From the NCBI RefSeq assembly GCF_002967715.1, contig NZ_PUIA01000037.1, positions 62,001 to 126,000 on the forward strand: a DNA stretch of 64,000 nt, in the 5' to 3' direction. Numbering within the stretch: position 1 is the stretch's first letter; each line of letters opens with the position of its first letter. The translations under genes were made by a program, and so were the position numbers. The notes under the pieces were generated by a model. It was not told the origin of the DNA. It worked only from the letters and a program-made list of their open reading frames with translations, and did no database searches. The stretch is from Blastopirellula marina. Lineage in GTDB: Bacteria > Planctomycetota > Planctomycetia > Pirellulales > Pirellulaceae. Positions 1 to 9,974 of the stretch are shown one piece after another.

Positions 1-1317
1 CCGTCGTACAAGATCGTCACTCAGACCGTCTATGAGGAACAGCCTGTAACCGCCTATCGGACGGAATACGAGCGCGTTGAAGTTCCCAAAGAGGTCACCT
101 CCTATCGCCCCGTTTGGGAAACTGAACGCCGTGAGCGAACCGTGACCGTTGCAAAACCGGTCGTCGAAACTTCCGAGCGTGAAGAACGCTTCACCGTGAT
201 GAAGCCAGTTTGGCGCGAACGCGTTGAAGATCGCAGTTTCAATCGGACCCGTATGGTCACCGAAACGGAAATGCGCCAACAGGTGAACACGGTTCTCCGC
301 CCGGTGACTGAAACGCAATTCTACGATCAACAAACGGTCGTGCGTCGTCCTATCACGGAAACCGTGATACAGAATCAAACGGTCACGATGTACCAGCCGC
401 AAACCGTCTGCAAGACTCAGTATGTCGACCAAGGTGGTTACCAGACCACGCAGGTCTACACGCCTGGTCCCACACGTAACCGTTTGCGTTGGGTCCAAAG
501 CCAAACCTTCGTCAATCCGACGACTGGTCAATTGGAAACCAACCGCGGTGGTTTGCACTGGATTCCCGAACAACGCCCTGGCACCGTCAGTAACGTGACC
601 AATTACGTTCCGAACGTTGTGGCTCAGCAGGTTCCAGTCACCCAGATGGTTCCTACCCAGGTCACACAGCAAGTACCTGTTCAGCGTATTCGTTACGAAG
701 ACGAAGTTCAGGTAAACCGAATCCCGTTCAACGTGACTCGCTACGAACAAGTCCAGCAAGTCGAACAGATTCCGGTTACCGTTCAAAAGCCTGTGACGGA
801 ACGGGTCGAGAACATGGTCACCGTGAAGTACTGCGACTGGGTTCAGGAAGAAGTCGTTCGTAAAGTTCCTGTCAGCACGACCAAAATGGTCTACGAACAA
901 CGGGTCGAACCGTACGAAGTGCAGGTCCAGAAGTGGGTCACCGAAACGAACACAGTGACGGAAACCAAGCTGGTTCCGAAGCAGGTTCAGTACACGTATA
1001 CTCGACGCATTCCGCGAACGGTGACTATGCGTATTCCGTTGGATTCGTTCGGCAATCCGATTTATGTTGCCCCGGCAACCTCGGCTAACCGTGTGATCCT
1101 GCCACCGGCTGCACCTTCGCCAACTCTGGCTGCTCCAAGCAGCGTGGTGGAAAAGCCGCCAACGATTATCCAGAAGAGCATCGTGACTCCTGCGGAACCG
1201 CCACCGGCTCCGAGCAAGGAAGAAGCAGAAGATGCTACGGCGGATAAAAAGGCAACCAAGGACGAGTCGACCACGTCCCCCAGCGACGAAGACCCAACCG
1301 GTCAACCGAAGCTGTAA
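1..1317 (+). CDS. Val/Thr/Gln-rich repeat protein, 5' partial
   Basis: The frame is open from the first base of the window, so the N-terminus lies outside it and the ATG at 142 is probably internal. The visible part consists of imperfect repeats of about 20 residues built around strings such as PVTET, RPVWE and VTVQKPV, alternating hydrophobic Val/Tyr with Thr/Gln/Arg. This suggests repeated beta strands. From about base 1080 the sequence becomes an Ala/Pro-rich and then acidic Glu/Asp/Lys tail ending at a TAA. Proteins of this composition are common in planctomycete genomes and usually secreted, but no function is known to me and none is assigned. A strong terminator follows within 30 bp, so the gene ends its transcription unit. 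Confidence 0.75.
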   Translation, partial: PSYKIVTQTVYEEQPVTAYRTEYERVEVPKEVTSYRPVWETERRERTVTVAKPVVETSEREERFTVMKPVWRERVEDRSFNRTRMVTETEMRQQVNTVLRPVTETQFYDQQTVVRRPITETVIQNQTVTMYQPQTVCKTQYVDQGGYQTTQVYTPGPTRNRLRWVQSQTFVNPTTGQLETNRGGLHWIPEQRPGTVSNVTNYVPNVVAQQVPVTQMVPTQVTQQVPVQRIRYEDEVQVNRIPFNVTRYEQVQQVEQIPVTVQKPVTERVENMVTVKYCDWVQEEVVRKVPVSTTKMVYEQRVEPYEVQVQKWVTETNTVTETKLVPKQVQYTYTRRIPRTVTMRIPLDSFGNPIYVAPATSANRVILPPAAPSPTLAAPSSVVEKPPTIIQKSIVTPAEPPPAPSKEEAEDATADKKATKDESTTSPSDEDPTGQPKL

Positions 1318-1345
1318 TCGAACGTTTCAGGTTGGTTATCAAAAG

Positions 1346-1374
1346 AAGGCCCATCGCAAGATTGGGCCTTTTTT
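1346..1374 (+). terminator. Rho-independent terminator of the repeat-protein gene
   Basis: An 8-bp perfect stem AAGGCCCA / TGGGCCTT (1346-1353 with 1363-1370) with a 9-nt loop is followed directly by a T run. It begins 29 bp after the stop codon of the plus-strand gene and lies before the convergent nucleoside hydrolase gene. Confidence 0.85.
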
Positions 1375-1406
1375 CATGGACCGACCGCTCATTTGCTTCG
1401 AGCGAT

Positions 1407-2414
1407 CTAAGGCCGCTCTTCTGGCTGATGAAGAATCAACTGGTTGAATGAATCGATCACGCTTGCCGGATCGACCCCTTCGGCCAGAGCCGAGATGTAC
1501 TGATGTTTGGAATCATCCGTATCGGTTTGCCACTGGTGCGTTCCATTGGCAAAGATGTGATTATGTCCCTGGGTAACGAGCTTCCAAGGATACCCTGTCC
1601 CGCGGGCCGCGACCATGACGGAGATCTGGTCGGCGCTGTGGCGATCTTTCACCTTGCCGCCGAAGTAAAGTTCGTAAACGCGGCGGACTGGATTGTTCTG
1701 GGGAACCTCGTTCAAACGCTTTCCAGTTGAAACCAACTCGGCGAATTTACCTCCGCCGGTAAATGTGATCTTGGTTGGCCACTTCTCAATCGCCCTGAAA
1801 GTCGACTCGGCATCGGGTTTAAAGTTGCCCCACTTGCCTGGATCCAGATCGGCCGGGTAGCGACTTCCCATGCATACCCAGTGAGCGACCTTTTGCTGTA
1901 CGAGTTCCTTGCCTGACAGCGAGCTGATGTCGTCCCCTTCTGACTCGATCAGATAGCGAAGATTCGTCAGGTCCCCCACGGTCAGAATCGTCACGCTATG
2001 ATCCGGCTGAGCTGAGAGGATCTGGCGATATAGCTTCGTCGCGTCGGGGACATCTTCATACTTGGGAGAATCGTGCGGAAACTCCTTGGCGATCTGCTCG
2101 GCATATTTCGACCCTTGCTGAATGCCAGCCTTACCTTTGGGAACGCCAATTGGCAGATCAGGTCGACCATAGTACGTGTTGATCGCATCGGTACAGGCCG
2201 CCGACCATGGATGCTTGGCCGAGATCATTGTCCCCAGCAGTTCGATCTCACCGCGATCGACTAAAGCATGCAACATCGCCAGGCAAGCTGCATCGTCGCA
2301 GTCGCTATCCATGTCGGTATCGAAGATGATCTTGGGTGGGACCTGCCCATGGGTCAAGTTCACCATACCAAACCAACCAATCAGACAGACAAGTGTTAAG
2401 CGGAAACAAGCCAT
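1407..2414 (-). CDS. Secreted nucleoside hydrolase (IUNH family)
   Basis: Predicted to hydrolyse the N-glycosidic bond of nucleosides, probably in the periplasm. The calcium-binding N-terminal signature of the inosine-uridine nucleoside hydrolase family, DTDMDSDCDD, is at residues 32-41, directly after a signal peptide ending near Gly-Gln 23-24. The later PDAESTF region and the C-terminal TDTDD stretch fit the remaining family pattern. I chose the ATG at 2414 (335 aa) because the protein then begins with a clean signal peptide. An in-frame ATG at 2456 would overlap the upstream gene and add 14 charged residues. The gene follows the OB-fold gene by 25 bp, so the two may be co-transcribed. Substrate specificity cannot be read from the sequence. 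Confidence 0.85.
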   Translation of the reverse strand: MACFRLTLVCLIGWFGMVNLTHGQVPPKIIFDTDMDSDCDDAACLAMLHALVDRGEIELLGTMISAKHPWSAACTDAINTYYGRPDLPIGVPKGKAGIQQGSKYAEQIAKEFPHDSPKYEDVPDATKLYRQILSAQPDHSVTILTVGDLTNLRYLIESEGDDISSLSGKELVQQKVAHWVCMGSRYPADLDPGKWGNFKPDAESTFRAIEKWPTKITFTGGGKFAELVSTGKRLNEVPQNNPVRRVYELYFGGKVKDRHSADQISVMVAARGTGYPWKLVTQGHNHIFANGTHQWQTDTDDSKHQYISALAEGVDPASVIDSFNQLILHQPEERP

Positions 2415-2439
2415 TGCTTCAGTCCAATTTAGATGTGCT

Positions 2440-3183
2440 TTACTCGTCCCCATCAACCCGTGAGGTATCTTCCAGATGCACAGGGTAGGGATCGCCTTTG
2501 ACGGGAGGGTCGGTAATTCTGATTTTCCCGAGCACTGTTATTTCGTCGTTCTCTTCGAGCGAGTTAGGGGCCGAAACATCGACATGACTGAAGTGAACCG
2601 TGATTGGTATCTCTTTCAGCCCCTGAAGCATGGTGAAGTCGATACTTCGCAGATGTAGATCGTCGAACTTTTCGGGGATATCATCGTGCTTGGCAATCTT
2701 ACCGGTGACTAGGCAATACTTGTCTTGAAACTTCTTCAGCGCGGCACGTCGATTACGTTTCAGCTGGCTCATCAAATCGGCAGCTTCAATCGTAGGAGGC
2801 GGGCCTCCTTTCACCATAACAAACTTGCCACCGTGCAGGCCATTCTGCGTCGACCAGCGCATGTGGACGGTTACCTTGTCTCCGATGTTTGCCTTGCCCC
2901 AAGCTTCGTCCGCCGACGACATCCCACAGTGGATGTAATCCTCCTTGGTTCCGACCGCGGCGGTGATTCGTTTAAGACTCGTATCGTGGGCGTAGTAGAT
3001 GACGTTGCCGGTGACTTCAATCCATTTCCCTTCGGTGGCTTCTTTCATCTCCTGGTAGCCCAGGTCGCGGATTTGCTTGTAAAGCTCGGCCGGGGTGAAA
3101 CTCAACACCGGTTCATCCTCTGCCTTAGCGATGGCTGAGGTCAGCAACAATAAGCCCATCACCGACAACACAATGCGGTTCAT
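2440..3183 (-). CDS. Secreted protein with two OB-fold-like (tRNA_anti-like) domains
   Basis: The 247-aa protein starts with a signal peptide cleaved near Ala-Lys-Ala-Glu (about residue 20). The mature part holds two similar segments. Each contains a V-T-G-x-(V/I) strand, a central I-T-V-H strand (ITVHFSH in the second copy, VTVHMRW in the first) and a final V-x-G-K strand, the layout of the tRNA_anti-like OB folds found in other bacterial exported proteins. The role is unknown; OB folds here may bind oligosaccharide, nucleotide or protein. The start at 3183 is preferred over an in-frame ATG 42 bp upstream because it puts the signal peptide at the N-terminus. It lies upstream of the nucleoside hydrolase and may form a two-gene unit with it. 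Confidence 0.65.
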   Translation of the reverse strand: MNRIVLSVMGLLLLTSAIAKAEDEPVLSFTPAELYKQIRDLGYQEMKEATEGKWIEVTGNVIYYAHDTSLKRITAAVGTKEDYIHCGMSSADEAWGKANIGDKVTVHMRWSTQNGLHGGKFVMVKGGPPPTIEAADLMSQLKRNRRAALKKFQDKYCLVTGKIAKHDDIPEKFDDLHLRSIDFTMLQGLKEIPITVHFSHVDVSAPNSLEENDEITVLGKIRITDPPVKGDPYPVHLEDTSRVDGDE

Positions 3184-3232
3184 TAGAGGTTTCTCAACTG
3201 AGTTAGGAATCACTTCAGGGCACAAATAAAGG

Positions 3233-3251
3233 GAGCCGATCGTATCGGCTC
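3233..3251 (-). terminator. Possible terminator downstream of gyrB
   Basis: GAGCCGAT / ATCGGCTC makes an 8-bp perfect hairpin with a 3-nt loop between the gyrB stop and the OB-protein start. Read on the minus strand it is followed by CCCTTTATTT, a weak T-rich tract. It could separate gyrB from the next two genes. Confidence 0.45.
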
Positions 3252-3294
3252 ACTTATCATTTCTTTCCCGTCGAGCGGTGTCAAATCGATTCGA

Positions 3295-6050
<2,756 letters not shown>

Positions 6051-6060
6051 CAGTGGGATC

Positions 6061-6375
6061 TTAGTCAATCCGTCCCACTTTGATTTTCAAATCGGTGATC
6101 CCGTGATCCGGCAGTTGCTCTTGCAGCGACTTAAGGATCTTGGGCTTCTGGAAACTAATCATCTGGCTGATCGTCGAATTGGCGACCATGACTAACAAAG
6201 TGCCACGCTGTACATTGCCAGCCACACTATGTTCGGCCAGTCGCTCGCCGGCAGCGACATCCCAGGCCTTTTGTGTGGCATCGGCCGTCTGAACCTGGGC
6301 ATAACCCTTTTGGACCATCAACTGGGCCAAGGTTCCTTTGATCGATTGCAACTTGCCTGGCTGACGCTGGCTCAT
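6061..6375 (-). CDS. dciA: DciA-type helicase loader (DUF721)
   Basis: Small DUF721 protein of 104 aa. DciA proteins load or stimulate the replicative helicase DnaB in bacteria that lack DnaC or DnaI. The sequence shows the family pattern: an N-terminal helix, a central W-x-x-A-A-G segment (AWDVAAGERLAEHS, about residues 38-51), a beta hairpin with G-T-L-L-V-M-V (61-67), then S-T-I-S-Q-M and a helical L-Q-E-Q-L segment ending in an I-K-V-G strand. ATG at 6375. It sits between dnaN and gyrB, exactly where many bacteria have recF followed by DUF721; recF itself is missing. The gap to dnaN is 72 bp, so co-transcription is likely. Confidence 0.85.
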   Translation of the reverse strand: MSQRQPGKLQSIKGTLAQLMVQKGYAQVQTADATQKAWDVAAGERLAEHSVAGNVQRGTLLVMVANSTISQMISFQKPKILKSLQEQLPDHGITDLKIKVGRID

Positions 6376-6447
6376 GTTGGTAATTCCGTTTATCTCTTTC
6401 GCGGGCCAGGTCGAGACCTAACCTACATCCTCACTGATTGGCAAAGC

Positions 6448-7563
6448 TTACCGATCGCGTGCCAGTGGCATGACGACATAGTCATAGTTGTCGTCTGTAC
6501 TGAATAGGGCAGCACTTTCGGCGTTTTGGATATTGAGCGTGAAATTGCTTTCGCTACCCAGCACCTTGTAGAAGTCGGCCACGAAGCGGTGATCCATCGT
6601 GATCTCGACATTCTCACCGTCGTACGGAATCGGAATCTCGACGCGAGAATCGCCCACCTCGGCCGTGTTGCTGGAAAGGACCATCGAACCGTGACCGAAC
6701 GTGAAGTCGATCCCACGGCTCTCGTCGGACGTCACAATGGCTGCCTGACGAAGGGCGGCATACGCTGGCCCGACCGACATCTCGATATGGGCCGCTTCGC
6801 GCTTTTCGGGAAGCACGTCGCGCCACTTCGGGAAACGCCCTTCGACCAGGCGGGCATAAATCGTGGCTGGGCCAACTTTGACGAGTACGTCGTTGGTGCG
6901 GGAAGCGATCTGTACCGTCGCGTCCAGATCGGTCAGGCTGCGTTCGATCAGCTGCATCGCACGCGAAGGGATGATCGTCATTGCGTCGGTATTACCGTGA
7001 CCTTCGACCTGCGTGGCAGGTCCTTCCATCTTGGCCAATCGGCGACCGTCGGTTGCCACCGCGGTGATGCTGTTCTCGCCCAGTTCCAACAGAACACCAC
7101 CCAGTGCGTAGCGGCCACTTTCGGTATCGGTGGCGAAGAGGGTACGGCGAATCAGTTCTTTGAGAACCCGAGCCGATACTTCATGGTACTTACCCTCGGC
7201 GAACGTTTGCACGGTGGGAAACTCGTCGGGATCTTCGCTCGACAATGTGAACTTACTGTGCTGGGCTTGCACGACTGTCCGTGATTCTTCCCGCTGCACG
7301 CTGAGTCGCTCATCGCGAACCTCCTTCAAGATAGAACCAAACCGGGCCACCGGTAAAACGATACTGCCAGGCTGCTCGACTTCAATGCCTTCCACCTCGA
7401 TGCGAACCCCGATTTCCATGTCGGTAGCCATCAAGATGGTGGCCTTTTCGGTGGCGTCGAGTTTGACGTTTTGCAGGATCGGCTTGGGACTACGGCTAGG
7501 TGCCACCATGGCCGCCGTCTGGAATGCCGTCTGAAACTTCTCGCGATCGAAAGTGATTTTCAT
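6448..7563 (-). CDS. dnaN: DNA polymerase III beta sliding clamp
   Basis: 371-aa processivity clamp of the replicative polymerase. The protein starts MKITFDREKF, followed by the three clamp domains. Recognisable family stretches include KPILQNVKL (near 30-40), FATDTESGRYALGGV in domain 2, LATDGRRLA-type sequence (AVATDGRRLAKM) and the C-terminal YVVMPL tail that closes the protein. I placed the start at the ATG at 7563; an open frame continues 28 codons upstream, but that stretch is low-complexity and overlaps the putative origin. The gene is 425 bp from dnaA and transcribed in the same direction. Its leader lies directly beside the TAG-trio region, so origin unwinding and dnaN transcription probably share DNA. 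Confidence 0.97.
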   Translation of the reverse strand: MKITFDREKFQTAFQTAAMVAPSRSPKPILQNVKLDATEKATILMATDMEIGVRIEVEGIEVEQPGSIVLPVARFGSILKEVRDERLSVQREESRTVVQAQHSKFTLSSEDPDEFPTVQTFAEGKYHEVSARVLKELIRRTLFATDTESGRYALGGVLLELGENSITAVATDGRRLAKMEGPATQVEGHGNTDAMTIIPSRAMQLIERSLTDLDATVQIASRTNDVLVKVGPATIYARLVEGRFPKWRDVLPEKREAAHIEMSVGPAYAALRQAAIVTSDESRGIDFTFGHGSMVLSSNTAEVGDSRVEIPIPYDGENVEITMDHRFVADFYKVLGSESNFTLNIQNAESAALFSTDDNYDYVVMPLARDR

Positions 7564-7587
7564 GGAGCTCGTTAATCCAACAAATGT

Positions 7588-7818
7588 CTTCTTATTAGTT
7601 TTTCGAAAGAGTAGTAGTAGTAAGGGGACGCTGCGAGCTGTCGACAAGTAATCTCTCAGGTGCGTTTCGCTCGGTTATCTTCGAATCAAACGAAGCTGGT
7701 CGAGTTGTGAAAAACTTGGCGATAAGCCGTTGTTTTCCTGTCACTTGAGCGTCGACAAGTTCGCTAGCGGTGTTGGTCGTTTGAAGTGGCGTCGATAAGC
7801 GATACGATGTCGACATCC
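7588..7818. other. Putative replication origin (oriC) between dnaA and dnaN
   Basis: The dnaA-dnaN gap (7564-7988) has no convincing gene but shows ordered motifs. On the plus strand: an AT-rich run (7588-7606), then TAG TAG TAG TAA (7612-7623), then a 14-nt GC-rich spacer (7625-7638), then TGTCGACAAG (7639-7648). Related 10-mers in the same orientation are TGGCGATAAG (7717), CGTCGACAAG (7750), CGTCGATAAG (7790) and TGTCGACATC (7809). These resemble the reverse complement of the DnaA box, TGTGGATAA, with G to C at position 4. The order AT-rich, trios, GC-rich, boxes matches the basal unwinding system known from Bacillus subtilis. That the origin lies here is an inference; GC skew would test it. 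Confidence 0.6.
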
Positions 7819-7988
7819 TTGCACACAAAACCAACACCTTTTCCACTACCTCTTCTGTGTTTGACTGAAAAGTCAGGGTGCCAGTGGTACCCTCGCTAAT
7901 CCATTTACCTTCTTCAAAGCCCCTCACCGTTTCTTCCTCAGCTGCGAGGAGACCAGAGAGGTCCGCTTCGAAATTCACACTCTGAGGT

Positions 7989-9071
7989 TCACACCGCACT
8001 GCGCTGCAAGATGCTCTCTCGCAGCTCGAGTACGGCTTCTCTCAAAGCGACATCCTTCTTGAGTTTGGCTTCCATACTGCTCACCGCATGCATGACGGTG
8101 GTGTGATCGCGGCCTCCGAAATGTTTTCCGACCGCTTTAAGGCTTTCTTCCGTGAGTTGCCGAGCCAGCAGCATAGCGACGCTGCGGGCCTGAACGATAC
8201 TTTGCCGCCGTGAACTCCCCTTCATGTCGGCGACCTTCACGCGAAAGTACTTGGCCGTCATGCTGGCGATGTTACGAAGACTGACTTTGGCCGTGTTGTG
8301 CTCACTTTCCAGAAGCGAGTCGACGACCGACGTATCGATGACTTGGTTAGCCGCCGTTTGAGCAATCAGTCGGTTCACAATTCCGCTGAGCTGCAGCAGA
8401 CCATGCGGAAATGCCGCGGCCAGCTTCTGAGCGGCCATCTTGGTGATTTGGCGGTTGTGTCGTGTCGCGATCCCCTGGATCAGGACTTCGCGGGTTCCCT
8501 GCTCTGGCAATACGACCGGAACCAGCAAACCAGCCGACAAACGGCTGCGAAGTTCGGTCGAGAACCCTTCCATGCCAATTGGGTTTTCGCGGCATGAAAC
8601 CAGGACCGCGGCACCGCGTCGTTCCAGTTCGTCGAGCAAGTGCAAAAGCACCTGCTGCATCGACGGGAAGTGCAACAGTTCGTGCAGGTCTTCGATGACC
8701 AGTACATCGGTTCCGAAGAACTCGGTGCGCGTCTTGCTGGCCGTTTCTTGTCGCAGGGCATTGCCATACTCGCGGGCAAAATCGCTGCCGGTTACGGAGA
8801 GAACCTTCAGGTCAGGTTCCTTCTCGACGAGCACGCCTGTGAGGCCTTGCAGCAAATGCGACTTGCCGGAACCGCTAGGGCCGTAGATCACGACCGGCGA
8901 GAACTGCGAAGCGTCGTGCTTCAATGCTTCGACCGCCGATTGAATCATGCGGTTTTCAGGCCCTGCCACAAAGGGGCGCAGTCCCTCAATGGACCGTTTT
9001 ATCGATCCATTGTAGGCGGGGTCCTCTTGGCGGACCCAAGGCAAGGCAATGGTGATGATCTCCGTAACCAC
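7989..9071 (-). CDS. dnaA: Chromosomal replication initiator DnaA, lacking domain I
   Basis: AAA+ initiator that binds DnaA boxes and opens the origin. In the 360-aa form, Walker A GPSGSGKS is at about 64-71, Walker B VLVIEDLH near 123-130 and the DNA-binding signature GGRDHTTVMHA at about 319-329. Only about 30 residues precede the AAA+ domain, so the N-terminal domain I, which in other bacteria contacts helicase and regulators, is absent or vestigial. I chose the GTG at 9071 because GGAG sits 5 nt upstream; an in-frame TTG at 9116 would add 15 residues without a ribosome binding site. First gene of the replication cluster. A DnaA box in its promoter suggests autoregulation. Assignment as DnaA rather than Hda rests on the intact domain IV. 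Confidence 0.93.
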   Translation of the reverse strand: MVTEIITIALPWVRQEDPAYNGSIKRSIEGLRPFVAGPENRMIQSAVEALKHDASQFSPVVIYGPSGSGKSHLLQGLTGVLVEKEPDLKVLSVTGSDFAREYGNALRQETASKTRTEFFGTDVLVIEDLHELLHFPSMQQVLLHLLDELERRGAAVLVSCRENPIGMEGFSTELRSRLSAGLLVPVVLPEQGTREVLIQGIATRHNRQITKMAAQKLAAAFPHGLLQLSGIVNRLIAQTAANQVIDTSVVDSLLESEHNTAKVSLRNIASMTAKYFRVKVADMKGSSRRQSIVQARSVAMLLARQLTEESLKAVGKHFGGRDHTTVMHAVSSMEAKLKKDVALREAVLELRESILQRSAV

Positions 9072-9212
9072 CGAAACTCCGTCTGTGTGTCTGTCAGACA
9101 ACGGGGAAAAGCTCAATCGGCAGAGTTCGCGTAATGCAATCTCCTAAGCCCCAAAGGGGCGGCAGATAGCCACCAAGGGCGCGATCCCGAAGGTTCGATC
9201 TACCAAGCCTAG

Positions 9213-9240
9213 ATTATAGAGGTTTTCCACAGGGAAAACT
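9213..9240 (-). promoter_or_regulatory. Probable dnaA promoter containing a DnaA box
   Basis: On the minus strand TATAAT (9213-9218) forms a perfect -10 element about 140 nt upstream of the dnaA start. Just upstream of it lies TGTGGAAAA (9223-9231), a recognised DnaA-box variant, inside the short inverted repeat GTTTTCC...GGAAAAC (9222-9238). The -35 hexamer at 17-nt spacing, TAGTTT, is weak. A box between -35 and -10 would let DnaA repress its own gene, as in other bacteria. Confidence 0.6.
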
Positions 9241-9320
9241 AGCCATGGGAGACGATTTTAGAACGTTTTGAAAACGCTGTAACCTTTTGCAAATAAAAGA
9301 GATACGTTTTCGTCAGTGTA

Positions 9321-9947
9321 TTAGGTCGACTTGCGCAACAAGGCCTCGTATTGGCTCGCGAGATCGAGCTTTCCGATGGCTTGATAGCAAGCCGCCAATT
9401 CCGAGTAGATATATGGGGATGTGGGCTCTTCGTTGGCCGATATCTGGAACATTTCGGCCGCTTCTGCCATGCGATTTTCATCGCGAAGAATGTATCCCAG
9501 GTCTTCTGCGATATAAGACTTCTGATCGGCCAGTTCGAGACCCTTCTTCAAGATTTTGATTCCACTATCGGGCGCTATTCGGGAATAAAAGAGTTCGTAG
9601 TCGCCGTACGCATCAATCGGTACGGCACAAATCACTTCACCGGCGACTTCGTGGTGATAACAAGTGCTCAGTTCGCCATCGTTTAGGACGTAAACAAAGT
9701 CGCTCACGCGTTCTGGCAACATCAGATTGATGTAGCAATCGTGAATGGTTCCGTCGGGAAGAATGTGCTTGGCTCGAACGATGAAGAAATCACTCGTCTC
9801 TGATTCCCGCAGTATTGGCGAATCAATTGGCTCGACTTCCCAGTTCGACGGATCGTCCTGATTGTCGTCCGTATCTTCTTCAAGTCCCTCATAACGAGCG
9901 AAAAACGGTGTATCAGGATGTCGTAGCAAGGCATCTCGTAACCGCAT
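9321..9947 (-). CDS. TPR-containing protein of unknown function
   Basis: A 208-aa soluble protein without signal peptide or membrane helix. Residues 20-45 are acidic and Asp-rich. The middle (about 50-120) is a beta-rich stretch with no domain I recognise. The C-terminal 80 residues form two or more tetratricopeptide repeats, visible as GLELADQKSYIAEDLGYILR, NRMAEAAEMF and SELAACYQAIGKLDLA. The ATG at 9947 is preceded by AGAGGA, a good ribosome binding site. It lies between the dnaA promoter region and a cysteine desulfurase gene on the same strand, 27 bp after the latter, and may belong to that transcription unit. TPRs imply a protein partner, which cannot be named. Confidence 0.75.
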   Translation of the reverse strand: MRLRDALLRHPDTPFFARYEGLEEDTDDNQDDPSNWEVEPIDSPILRESETSDFFIVRAKHILPDGTIHDCYINLMLPERVSDFVYVLNDGELSTCYHHEVAGEVICAVPIDAYGDYELFYSRIAPDSGIKILKKGLELADQKSYIAEDLGYILRDENRMAEAAEMFQISANEEPTSPYIYSELAACYQAIGKLDLASQYEALLRKST

Positions 9948-9974
9948 CCTCGATTCCTCTTCGCAGAAGGAAGG

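Noticed and set aside
7595-7999. Open frame of 134 codons on the minus strand between dnaA and dnaN
   Set aside because: Composition is not protein-like, no ribosome binding site, and it overlaps the motif-rich putative origin. Read as non-coding.
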